This document shows positions 24,815 through 31,265 of a stretch of DNA of 36,144 nt, one piece after another (the stretch's first letter is position 1; the number at the start of each line of letters is the position of its first letter). The stretch is taken from the IMG/VR virus record IMGVR_UViG_3300019935_000001, positions 1 through 36,144 of that record; one strand, given 5' to 3'. The notes beneath the pieces were generated by a model. That model saw only the letters and a program-made list of their open reading frames with translations, was not told where the DNA came from and made no database searches. The DNA comes from a virus. Both the position numbers and the translations under genes were made by a program.

Positions 24815-26091
24815 AATACCAACTCAAGATGGAGGCCCCTGATGGCCGCCATGAATATCTCGACTTCGATTCAAAGCTGGGTACGCTGACACGCAATGGT
24901 GTGCCGTTCGATACCTCAGATCTGCGCCAGTCCAGCCCCAACCCAGAGCAGATTCACAAGGTAAGTCCGGATAGCCCAGGCCGAAAGGTGAGCGCACCGA
25001 AGGTTTTGAAAATCCAGCTGGGGCTGAAGTGCAATTACTCTTGCTCCTACTGCAACCAGGCCTCAGAGGTACCCGGTGCCGTGGTTACCAACAAGCGTGA
25101 TGCCGTTGAGTTTCTGGCAAACCTGGACAGCTGGCTGCAGGAGCCTCCGGAGAGAATTGAGCTGTGGGGTGGCGAACCGCTGGTGTACCTGTCGAAGCTG
25201 AAGGTTCTGGTGCCAGAGATCCGCGATCGATTCCCGGATGCCCAGATCGGCATGATTACGAATGGCAGCCTGCTGAAAGATGAGACGGTTGACTTCATTA
25301 TCGATCACCAGATCAACGTCGGTATGTCACATGACGCATATGGCCAGGCACAGCGCGGAGATGATCCCCTGCAGGATGATCGGGTGCTGGCAGCAGTGCA
25401 CCGCCTGGTTGCAGAGCATGGCGATCGCTTCTCTATCAATTCGGTGATCACCGGTTCGAGCCTGGATATGGCCTCAACCATTCGGTACTTCCAGGCCATT
25501 TTCGGGCCAGGCGTTCAGGTGCTGTTTGAAGACGTTGTGAACTACCACGACGATGGCGCCATTGATTCTAACCAGATGACGAGCCAGCAGCTGGCCGAGC
25601 TGTCTGACAATGTGTTCTATGGTGTGGCCGGTGACAATCTGCTGGAGAGCCCAGGCGTCCAGTCAAAGATCGTTCGCTTCCTGGCTGGCCTGAATAGTGG
25701 CTTCTCCATGGATCAGGCGTATTCCAAATGCGGAATGGATCGGCCAGACCATATTGCGTGCGACCTGGCCGGCAACATCGTCACTTGTCAGAACGTGGGC
25801 GCCAGCGGCAGACATCTGGTTGGCAGCGTATACAAGATGGAGGGTGCCCGACTGACCAGCTCCCTGCACTTCTCACATCGAAAGAACTGCCAGGACTGCC
25901 CGGTGCTTCGCCTTTGTGGCGGCGGCTGCATGTACCTTCACGGCGATCACTTCCAGGCCAGCTGCAAGGCTCTTTACCAGTACAACATGGGTTATCTGCG
26001 AGCAGCACTGTACCTGTTGACAGGTCTGGCCCTGGTTGAAGTGACCCAGATCGGTCAGCCATCATTAATTCCTTGCATTTCTTCCGAATAA
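24811..26091 (+). CDS. Radical SAM/SPASM peptide-modifying enzyme
   Basis: I choose ATG 24811 (ATGA overlap with the upstream gene) over the in-frame 24715, giving 426 residues. The radical SAM cluster motif is CNYSCSYC (Cys74, Cys78, Cys81), and WGGEP at 119-123 is the usual second motif. The C-terminus is a full SPASM domain: Cys307-x13-Gly-x4-Cys326, then Cys360-x2-Cys363-x5-Cys369-x3-Cys373 and Cys385, enough for two more [4Fe-4S] clusters. SPASM enzymes typically modify peptides or proteins (sulfatase maturation, thioether and C-C crosslinks). The target is unknown; the Cys-tail protein upstream is the obvious candidate. It is oxygen-sensitive by nature. Confidence 0.92.
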   Translation: MKYQLKMEAPDGRHEYLDFDSKLGTLTRNGVPFDTSDLRQSSPNPEQIHKVSPDSPGRKVSAPKVLKIQLGLKCNYSCSYCNQASEVPGAVVTNKRDAVEFLANLDSWLQEPPERIELWGGEPLVYLSKLKVLVPEIRDRFPDAQIGMITNGSLLKDETVDFIIDHQINVGMSHDAYGQAQRGDDPLQDDRVLAAVHRLVAEHGDRFSINSVITGSSLDMASTIRYFQAIFGPGVQVLFEDVVNYHDDGAIDSNQMTSQQLAELSDNVFYGVAGDNLLESPGVQSKIVRFLAGLNSGFSMDQAYSKCGMDRPDHIACDLAGNIVTCQNVGASGRHLVGSVYKMEGARLTSSLHFSHRKNCQDCPVLRLCGGGCMYLHGDHFQASCKALYQYNMGYLRAALYLLTGLALVEVTQIGQPSLIPCISSE

Positions 26092-26113
26092 TAAGTAAGG
26101 ACTGACTTTTATA
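26092..26113 (+). promoter_or_regulatory. Palindromic box copy 9, upstream of lysis genes
   Basis: TAAGTAAG-GA-CTGACTTT lies at 26092-26109, beginning directly after the radical SAM stop codon. The -10-like element is TTTATA at 26108-26113 (or TATATA two bases on). It would drive holin, endolysin and the second holin-like gene. Confidence 0.65.
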
Positions 26114-26162
26114 TAAGGGTCTGTGTGCGATACATTAGGCGCTCTGTTACATGGAGCTGAAA

Positions 26163-26480
26163 ATGTCGGAAGAACAACTTGCCGCTCAGACCACCCTGCA
26201 GTGGACAAACGGGACATTTTGGAGTGTCGCGTTGATGTTCATTGCAGGCACTATCGGGCGTTCTCTGGTTAGCTCCGAACCGTTCTGCGCAAAGAAATTC
26301 TTTGGCGAACTGATCCTGTCCGGCTTGGCAGCGGTCGTACTGTACTCATTCAATGTCATGCAGGGCATGTCTCCAATCCAGATCGTCTTCTTTGGCGCCC
26401 TGGGTGGAATGGGTGGTATCCGCGTTGTCGAGTGGGTCATCAAATTTGCCAAAAAGTGCAGAGCCTCTGGAGTGCTGTAA
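26163..26480 (+). CDS. Holin, with possible dual start
   Basis: This 105-residue membrane protein should permeabilise the inner membrane to release endolysin. Three hydrophobic segments are visible: FWSVALMFIAGTIGRSLV, LILSGLAAVVLYSFNVM and IQIVFFGALGGMGGIRVV, then a basic tail (FAKKCRA). It resembles the class of phage holins with three helices. The ATG at 26163 is preferred because GGAG lies at 26153-26156. An in-frame ATG at 26151 (MELKM) has a poor ribosome site and would add four residues including Glu and Lys, reminiscent of the lambda S107/S105 pair. Confidence 0.75.
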   Translation: MSEEQLAAQTTLQWTNGTFWSVALMFIAGTIGRSLVSSEPFCAKKFFGELILSGLAAVVLYSFNVMQGMSPIQIVFFGALGGMGGIRVVEWVIKFAKKCRASGVL

Positions 26481-26903
26481 ATGGAAAACCACTACTCACG
26501 TATTTCTCGCCAGCGCCTGGACACCTGTCATCCTGAACTGCAGCTGCTGTTCGAGACTGTCCTGGAGTTTTTCGACCACTCGATCTACTCCGGGGCTCGT
26601 TCTCGGGAAGATCAGGAAACTCTGTTTCAGGAGGGCTCGTCCAAGCTGCGCTGGCCCGAGTCAAAACACAATAGCGTACCTTCCATGGCGGTAGACGCCG
26701 GGCCGTGGATCGAAGGTGTAGATCGGTGGGATGAACCCCAGTGTCGCCTGTTCGCAGGCTTCGTAATGGGTGTGGCAGCAATGCTCAAGGAATCCGGTTC
26801 CATGACCTACTCCGTGCGCTGGGGTGGCGACTGGGATCAGGACTGGAACATTCACGACCAGACATTTAATGACCTGGTTCACTTTGAACTTGTGGAGGAC
26901 TGA
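26481..26903 (+). CDS. Endolysin, M15 L-alanyl-D-glutamate-type peptidase
   Basis: This peptidoglycan endopeptidase has 140 residues. The zinc ligands are His63 and Asp72 (SKHNSVPSMAVDAGPW) and His134 (DLVHFEL), with Asp131 as the likely catalytic acid: the VanY/M15 pattern of phage T5-type endolysins. The Arg/Ser region before it (SGARSREDQETLFQ) is also usual in the family. There is no signal peptide, so release depends on the holin. It starts directly after the holin stop codon and overlaps the next gene as TGATG. Confidence 0.93.
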   Translation: MENHYSRISRQRLDTCHPELQLLFETVLEFFDHSIYSGARSREDQETLFQEGSSKLRWPESKHNSVPSMAVDAGPWIEGVDRWDEPQCRLFAGFVMGVAAMLKESGSMTYSVRWGGDWDQDWNIHDQTFNDLVHFELVED

Positions 26904-27355
26904 TGAACCCACTATTGATCTCGCTCGGCAGTACCCTGATCGACCGCATCTTGCCAGATGAAGCAGCGAAGGCCACCGCAAAGGCTGAGCTGATGCGGGC
27001 CGAGCAGGATGGTGACCTTCGTGAACTGGAGACGCGACTGCAGGTGATGCTGGCAGAAGCAAAGTCTGCAGATCCGTGGACATCCCGAGCCCGACCAACC
27101 TTTATGTACGTGTTCTACCTGATCCTGCTGGCGAACTGTTTCGTCATCCCAATTCTGGGACTGATGGTGGAGCCAGAGATATTGGTCGCCTACTACGCGA
27201 ACCTGGCCACTGGGCTTCAGGCCCTGCCGACCGAGCTATGGGTACTGTTCGGCACAGCCTTCACCGGCTATACCGTGTCCCGGTCGTATGATAAGAAGCA
27301 GGTGCTGCAGGGAGGGGCATCGACTGTTGAAAAGGTATTAGGGCGACTCCGGTAA
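26903..27355 (+). CDS. Second holin-like protein (3TM GTA-type holin family)
   Basis: This 150-residue protein begins with an amphipathic region (ISLGSTLIDRILPDEAAK) and a charged coiled coil. The segment DPWTSRARPTFMYVFYLILLANCFVIPILGLMV (about 57-89) then leads into further hydrophobic helices ending near LWVLFGTAFTGYTVSRSYDKK. This order, including the W-T-S-x-x-R-P start, is typical of the 3TM holin family found in phages and gene transfer agents. With the gene at 26163 it may act as a holin/antiholin pair. No spanin genes are visible beside it. A strong terminator follows. Confidence 0.72.
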   Translation: MNPLLISLGSTLIDRILPDEAAKATAKAELMRAEQDGDLRELETRLQVMLAEAKSADPWTSRARPTFMYVFYLILLANCFVIPILGLMVEPEILVAYYANLATGLQALPTELWVLFGTAFTGYTVSRSYDKKQVLQGGASTVEKVLGRLR

Positions 27356-27364
27356 TCGATGATT

Positions 27365-27389
27365 AAGGGTGCTAAGGCACCCTTTTTTT
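27365..27389 (+). terminator. Rho-independent terminator after lysis genes
   Basis: AAGGGTGC, loop TAAG, GCACCCTT, then further T: an 8-bp perfect stem with seven T in a row at 27383-27389. It is an almost exact twin of the hairpin at 28025, so the two bracket the gene at 27496. Confidence 0.92.
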
Positions 27390-27412
27390 ATGCTGTGTTA
27401 TTTATAGACTAA

Positions 27413-27459
27413 ATTTATGATAAATCTATATTGAGTTTATCCATAAACATGACTAGGCT
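27413..27459 (+). promoter_or_regulatory. Sigma-70-like promoter with two operator-like dyads
   Basis: TTGAGT (27431-27436) and TAGGCT (27454-27459) are separated by 17 bp, a plausible host-type promoter with a weak -10. Two palindromes overlap it: ATTTAT-G-ATAAAT at 27413-27425 and GTTTAT-CC-ATAAAC at 27435-27448. Their shared half-site TTTAT suggests two binding sites of one regulator. The palindromic box of the other units is absent here. Confidence 0.5.
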
Positions 27460-27495
27460 GTATGCAACTTCAAAGATGCTATTAAGGAAGGCGGA

Positions 27496-28005
27496 ATGAG
27501 CGACACTACAGATACGGTTATGGTCTACACCAGCAAAATGAAGCCAGTGATATTCTCAGAAGGCGGGAGCGGAGATTGGGCTGCAAATCGACAACGACTT
27601 TCGGCGTGCCAGTATGTTGTAGCTACAAAGAGCGATGCGCTGGCAGAACACTTCGGTGTGGATTACAGCCTAGAGCCTGGTGAGGGATTTCTGATTGGCA
27701 GAGTATCCGGAGTAGACGAAGTGCCGGAGTCAGGGAGATACGTCATCCGGTTTGAAGAGTACGCAGAGATCAACCTCAAGGACGCATGGCCGGGCAACCG
27801 GAACCCTGTGGCCTATGTGAAAATGTCCAACCTTGAGCGAGATCACCAGTTTGCCATTGAAGACCTTGAGTGGCAGTCATTTCCAACAGATCTGATTCAG
27901 GAAGTTGACAACACTCCGGCTCTGACTGTTGACCAGGCCAAGCGTGGCCTGGCAAAGAAGTTGGGAATAGACCCGGACTGCATCGAAATTCGGATTAACG
28001 CATAG
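27496..28005 (+). CDS. Unknown protein, isolated transcription unit
   Basis: I do not recognise this 169-residue protein. It has a strong ribosome site (AAGGAAGGCGG). The middle is beta-rich (EGFLIGRVSGVDEVPESGRYVIRFEEYAEI), and the last 26 residues form a small helix-turn element, LTVDQAKRGLAKKLGIDPDC followed by IEIRINA, a style of short C-terminal module seen in diverse bacterial and phage proteins. It is bracketed by twin terminators and has its own promoter-like region, so it is probably expressed on a different schedule from the late genes. A host-takeover or regulatory role is possible but unproven. Confidence 0.6.
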   Translation: MSDTTDTVMVYTSKMKPVIFSEGGSGDWAANRQRLSACQYVVATKSDALAEHFGVDYSLEPGEGFLIGRVSGVDEVPESGRYVIRFEEYAEINLKDAWPGNRNPVAYVKMSNLERDHQFAIEDLEWQSFPTDLIQEVDNTPALTVDQAKRGLAKKLGIDPDCIEIRINA

Positions 28006-28024
28006 GTTGGCCGCATATATTCCG

Positions 28025-28047
28025 AGGGTGCTAAGGCACCCTTCTTT
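28025..28047 (+). terminator. Terminator after the isolated gene
   Basis: AGGGTGC, loop TAAG, GCACCCT, then TCTTT: a 7-bp stem with the same sequence as the one at 27365 and an interrupted T-run. It probably ends the unit 27496-28005. Confidence 0.8.
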
Positions 28048-28082
28048 CATGCCTGTCATCCGGCGTCAGAGTAGGATCGAAT

Positions 28083-28170
28083 GCGGCAGTTTCCAAGAAG
28101 ATCTCTATATAATAACAATCACATTAATAATAACTTATATAAAGAAAGAGAATCGGCGAAAAACTGCCGC
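28083..28170. repeat. Spaced 10-bp inverted repeat around an A+T-rich core
   Basis: GCGGCAGTTT (28083-28092) and AAACTGCCGC (28161-28170) are exact complements 68 nt apart. The spacer is strongly A+T-rich (around TCTATATAATAACAATCAC and TAATAATAACTTATATAAAG). The 263-bp gap 28006-28268 otherwise holds only the terminator and box copy 10. A replication origin or a structured small RNA is possible. A short open frame across it looks spurious. Confidence 0.45.
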
Positions 28171-28234
28171 GCTCACTTCCTACTGGCAAAGTCTCCGGGT
28201 TAGTTTCAATTCCGGATAGTTCTGTTACTATAAG

Positions 28235-28256
28235 TAAGTCAGTTACAACTTACATA
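28235..28256 (+). promoter_or_regulatory. Palindromic box copy 10, upstream of 28269 gene
   Basis: TAAGTCAG-TT-ACAACTTA lies at 28235-28252, the second most divergent copy, preceded by an extra TAAG at 28231. The -10-like hexamer is TACATA at 28251-28256. The GTG start codon is only 18 nt on, and its AGGA ribosome site would lie upstream of the expected transcription start, so the start may be elsewhere. Confidence 0.45.
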
Positions 28257-28268
28257 CAGGACAGAGCA

Positions 28269-29057
28269 GTGAAAGAGATTTTCTTCGACTCACTCGAATA
28301 CGACATTGTGGCGATCTCCAGTATCGACCCAAAGTTGCTCGTGTGTGAGCCTGACCTGTATCAGACGAAGTGGTGGGACTACCGACTTCTGCACCCGGCT
28401 CAGGCGACATATCTATTTGCTGACGCATATACAGAAGCCGCCCGCGCATACGCCCAGCGCAACATCGATTTGGAATACGGAAAAGTCTTCAAGCCCTACC
28501 CGGGCCGCGATCTCTTCAGTAAGCCACAGCTGATGCTGCGTAAAGACGGCACCCCGCGCAAAGAGAAGGGAAAGGACAAGTACACAAAAGCTCCAGCGAA
28601 AACGACCATCGCTGGAATGTGGAAGGCTCGACAGATGTCAGATCGCCACGGTATCCCCTACCGCTTCTACTGTGACGCAGCAATAGAGTACACCGAAAAG
28701 GGTATCTGGCACCGACTGCCCGGCCCTCAGCAGCTCTACTCCACTAAAGTCAGCGAAGCTCAGGCGGACTGGCGAGAGGAGTCAATGGTGGACTTTATCG
28801 TTCGTCGCTGGAAAGAGTATTGCCAGAGAACCATCGTCTTCTCAGACAACCCGTACTTCCATGCTGACCGCAACACTAATGCTATCGACCAGGTACGGCA
28901 CCGGGCGAATCTGATGGGCCAGATCAAAGCCAGGCCTGATCCGAAGCTCGGACTGTCTCATGCCCTGTACGAAAAGCAGGTGCTGATAGAGGCAGAGTGC
29001 ATACGGTTCTTTGGTGAAAACATGGTTGAGAAGGCAAAGCGCTTTTCCAGTTACTAA
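28269..29057 (+). CDS. Unknown early-region protein
   Basis: The family of this 262-residue protein is not recognised. It starts at GTG with AGGA about 8 nt upstream. The N-terminal part is Trp/Tyr-rich (YQTKWWDYRLLHPAQATYLF at about 32-51). A basic segment, RKDGTPRKEKGKDKYTKAP (about 91-109), could bind nucleic acid, and a Trp/Arg-rich helical region follows (FIVRRWKEYCQR). It stands alone between box copies 10 and 11, ahead of the replication genes. No catalytic motif is evident. Confidence 0.65.
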   Translation: MKEIFFDSLEYDIVAISSIDPKLLVCEPDLYQTKWWDYRLLHPAQATYLFADAYTEAARAYAQRNIDLEYGKVFKPYPGRDLFSKPQLMLRKDGTPRKEKGKDKYTKAPAKTTIAGMWKARQMSDRHGIPYRFYCDAAIEYTEKGIWHRLPGPQQLYSTKVSEAQADWREESMVDFIVRRWKEYCQRTIVFSDNPYFHADRNTNAIDQVRHRANLMGQIKARPDPKLGLSHALYEKQVLIEAECIRFFGENMVEKAKRFSSY

Positions 29058-29076
29058 GTAATAGCTGACTTATATA
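29055..29076 (+). promoter_or_regulatory. Palindromic box copy 11, upstream of replication genes
   Basis: TAAGTAAT-AG-CTGACTTA lies at 29055-29072, with -10-like TATATA at 29071-29076; a perfect TATAAT also occurs at 29075-29080. Its first three bases are the stop codon of the preceding gene. It is the last copy found and would drive everything from 29117 to the window end. Confidence 0.65.
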
Positions 29077-29116
29077 TAATCATTCTACACACATTGAGAC
29101 ACACCGGAGACAGATC

Positions 29117-29416
29117 ATGACCTACGAAAACCGCCCTGCTGATAAGCCAGCTCACTCCCCGCGCCGCAAAACGTTCATCAATAAGAACCGCCCCAGCGGT
29201 CAGCGCCCCAAAGCGACCTTTTCGCACGACAGTGCGCTGAACGATTTGGTCGGTCAGAAGGTTCTGATTGTAACTATGTCCGACGCAGACATTACCGGAA
29301 CCCTGAAGGGCTACGACGCCTTTACTCTGACTGTGACAGGCGGTGATGGCAGCGACCACACGTACTTTAAGCACGCCCTGGAATCCTTCGGCAAAGCCCC
29401 GGCTGAGAAGCACTGA
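29117..29416 (+). CDS. Hfq-like Sm-fold RNA-binding protein
   Basis: This 99-residue protein has a basic, disordered start (PRRKTFINKNRPSGQRPK, about 15-32) and then an Sm-type barrel: ALNDLVGQKVLIVTMSDADI at 40-59, TGTLKGYDAFTLTV at 60-73 (Hfq has L-x-G-x-[IV]-x-x-[FY]-D-x-F here), and YFKHALESF at 83-91, matching the Y-K-H-A-I-S Sm2 signature of Hfq. It would form a ring and bind RNA, perhaps redirecting host or phage RNA regulation. Hfq residues for the proximal face are partly retained. It precedes the helicase by 8 bp. Confidence 0.7.
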   Translation: MTYENRPADKPAHSPRRKTFINKNRPSGQRPKATFSHDSALNDLVGQKVLIVTMSDADITGTLKGYDAFTLTVTGGDGSDHTYFKHALESFGKAPAEKH

Positions 29417-29424
29417 GGCGCATC

Positions 29425-30879
29425 ATGAGTACAGCAGTAGCTACAGAGACAACCCAGCAAATTGAGCAAAACATGGTTGCAGCTCTGGGCGATGCGATGT
29501 CAGGAGGTGGCGCTGCCGCCTCCGCTGACTCAGCTTCGCTCCAGCTAAACGAGTGGGATCAGGAAGGGGCTGCGTTCGACTTCGACGAAGACTTCCAGGA
29601 CAAGATCGCCGCGCTGACAGTTTGCGACCCGAACTTTATACGCCGTACCCGCGAGTGCGTGGAGCCCGGCCACTTTGAGAATGTCGGCAACGCCCTGCTC
29701 GTGAACCTGGCGCAGTCGTACTTTGATCGGTACAGCCGCCTGCCCGGCTCCAAAGCTGTTTGGGGTCAGGTAATACGTGAGGCAATTGTCAGTAAGCAGA
29801 TCCGTGCAAACTTCAAAGACGAGGTTGTGTCTGCGCTGAAGCGTCACGTTGGTTCTGACGTATCCGAGCCAGAATACTTTATCGATCAAATCAGCGCGTT
29901 CAGCCGTCACCAGGACATCATGGCCGGCTTAAACGAGTGTGTCGATCTGGCATCCCGCGGCGAGTTCGCTGCCATTGAACGCCGAATGCAAAAGGCATTT
30001 CTGAAAGGTGCGAAAGGTGAGTACCGGGAGTCCGATTACTGGGATGATCGTGATAAGCGTACCCAGACTCGTAAGGACAAGGCATCAGGTCTGATCAAGC
30101 CGTCCGGCATCCCGCTGGGTATTCCGAAACTTGACAACCTTTTGTATCACAAAGGTATCGGTCGCCGGGAAATGACGGTGCTCATGGCGGGTGCGAAGAA
30201 GGGTAAATCGATGGGCCTGGGCGACTGTGCCCTGCGCATCAACCGTCAGGGCTATAGCGTCCTGTACGTGACCCTCGAAGTATCGGTAGAGATCATCACG
30301 GACCGAATGGACGCGAACATTTCGCGTACTGACATGGACGATCTCGATCACCGCATCAACGATGTAGATAAGAAGATCGAGAGCGAGGCCAAAAAGAAGC
30401 GCGGCCATTTGAAGGTCGTCGAGTTCCCATCCGGATCTCTGACCCCGAACGCCCTGCAGTCCCTGATTGAGCGGTACAAAGCAGATGGCATCACGTTCGA
30501 TGCTCTGGTTGTTGACTACGCCGACATCATGGCTCCGGACATCTATACCAACAGCGAGACTGAGAACTCCAAGCAGGTATGGCTGGGTCTGCGAGCTATT
30601 GCCTCACGCGAGGATGTGGCTCTGCTGACCGCTACTCAGACCAACCGTGAAGGCTTTAAGTCTGATACGGCAAAGGCTGAGCACGCTGCAGAGGACTTTA
30701 ACAAGATCCGTATTGCCGACCTTGTTATCTCTATCAACCGAACCGATGAAGAGCGCGCTCGTGGTGAAGCCCGTCTGTTCTTCGCTGCCTCCCGCAACCA
30801 GTCCGGGGAGTTCACGATCCACGTTAAGCAGGACCTGGCGAAGATGTCGTTCATCGAATCGATCATAAAGATAGCCTGA
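29425..30879 (+). CDS. Replicative DNA helicase, DnaB-like
   Basis: This hexameric 5'-3' helicase should unwind DNA at the phage fork. It has 484 residues. Walker A is AGAKKGKSMG at about 255-264, and Walker B is DALVVDYADIM at about 361-371. TATQTNREGF (about 399-408) occupies the position of the DNA-binding/sensor motif of DnaB. The first 190 residues are a helical N-terminal region with an Ala/Gly-rich start. The gene is followed by the lipoprotein gene with TGATG coupling, and the primase comes next, as in many phage replication operons. Confidence 0.88.
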   Translation: MSTAVATETTQQIEQNMVAALGDAMSGGGAAASADSASLQLNEWDQEGAAFDFDEDFQDKIAALTVCDPNFIRRTRECVEPGHFENVGNALLVNLAQSYFDRYSRLPGSKAVWGQVIREAIVSKQIRANFKDEVVSALKRHVGSDVSEPEYFIDQISAFSRHQDIMAGLNECVDLASRGEFAAIERRMQKAFLKGAKGEYRESDYWDDRDKRTQTRKDKASGLIKPSGIPLGIPKLDNLLYHKGIGRREMTVLMAGAKKGKSMGLGDCALRINRQGYSVLYVTLEVSVEIITDRMDANISRTDMDDLDHRINDVDKKIESEAKKKRGHLKVVEFPSGSLTPNALQSLIERYKADGITFDALVVDYADIMAPDIYTNSETENSKQVWLGLRAIASREDVALLTATQTNREGFKSDTAKAEHAAEDFNKIRIADLVISINRTDEERARGEARLFFAASRNQSGEFTIHVKQDLAKMSFIESIIKIA

Positions 30880-31265
30880 TGAAGTCCAGATTTATCTGGT
30901 TACTGGCCCTGGTCATCTTGGCCGGGTGCGACCAGTTCAACAGTGAGCGCTCTGGTCAGGAATCAGAGCGCAATTACCACATCTGCTCAGACGACCCTAA
31001 CGAGATCGAGATCTGCGATGAAGATGGCAACGAGATCATCGACATCGATTTCGACCCGCCAACAAGGCCCGTGCGCAAATCGATGTCGAAACAGATCACG
31101 CGGGCCAAGCCGGTTAGCACTGTAAGGTCGCGAGTAGTAAAGCCATCGAGCAAAGTCAGGAAGCAGAAGAAAGATGCGATTGGACAGAGAGAGAGAAAGA
31201 AACGAGTTGGACGAGCTGTTCGACTTCATCGAAATGGAAGACTACCTCAGCGTAGAGGGCATTGA
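30879..31265 (+). CDS. Small lipoprotein, predicted inner-membrane retained
   Basis: This 128-residue protein begins with a type II signal: MKSRFIWLLALVILAGCDQF, lipobox LAGC with Cys17. The next residue is Asp, the +2 signal that keeps lipoproteins in the inner membrane in enteric bacteria. The mature part has an acidic segment (about 36-62) and a very basic tail (about 65-128). The gene starts TGATG-coupled to the helicase and its last 92 bp overlap the primase frame. A superinfection-exclusion or membrane-anchoring role is possible; I know no homologue. An outer-membrane spanin is unlikely given the Asp. Confidence 0.65.
   Translation: MKSRFIWLLALVILAGCDQFNSERSGQESERNYHICSDDPNEIEICDEDGNEIIDIDFDPPTRPVRKSMSKQITRAKPVSTVRSRVVKPSSKVRKQKKDAIGQRERKKRVGRAVRLHRNGRLPQRRGH

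Noticed and set aside
28007-28219. 70-codon frame across the 28-kb gap
   Set aside because: It begins inside the terminator region, has no ribosome site and spans the A+T-rich inverted repeat; its composition is not protein-like.
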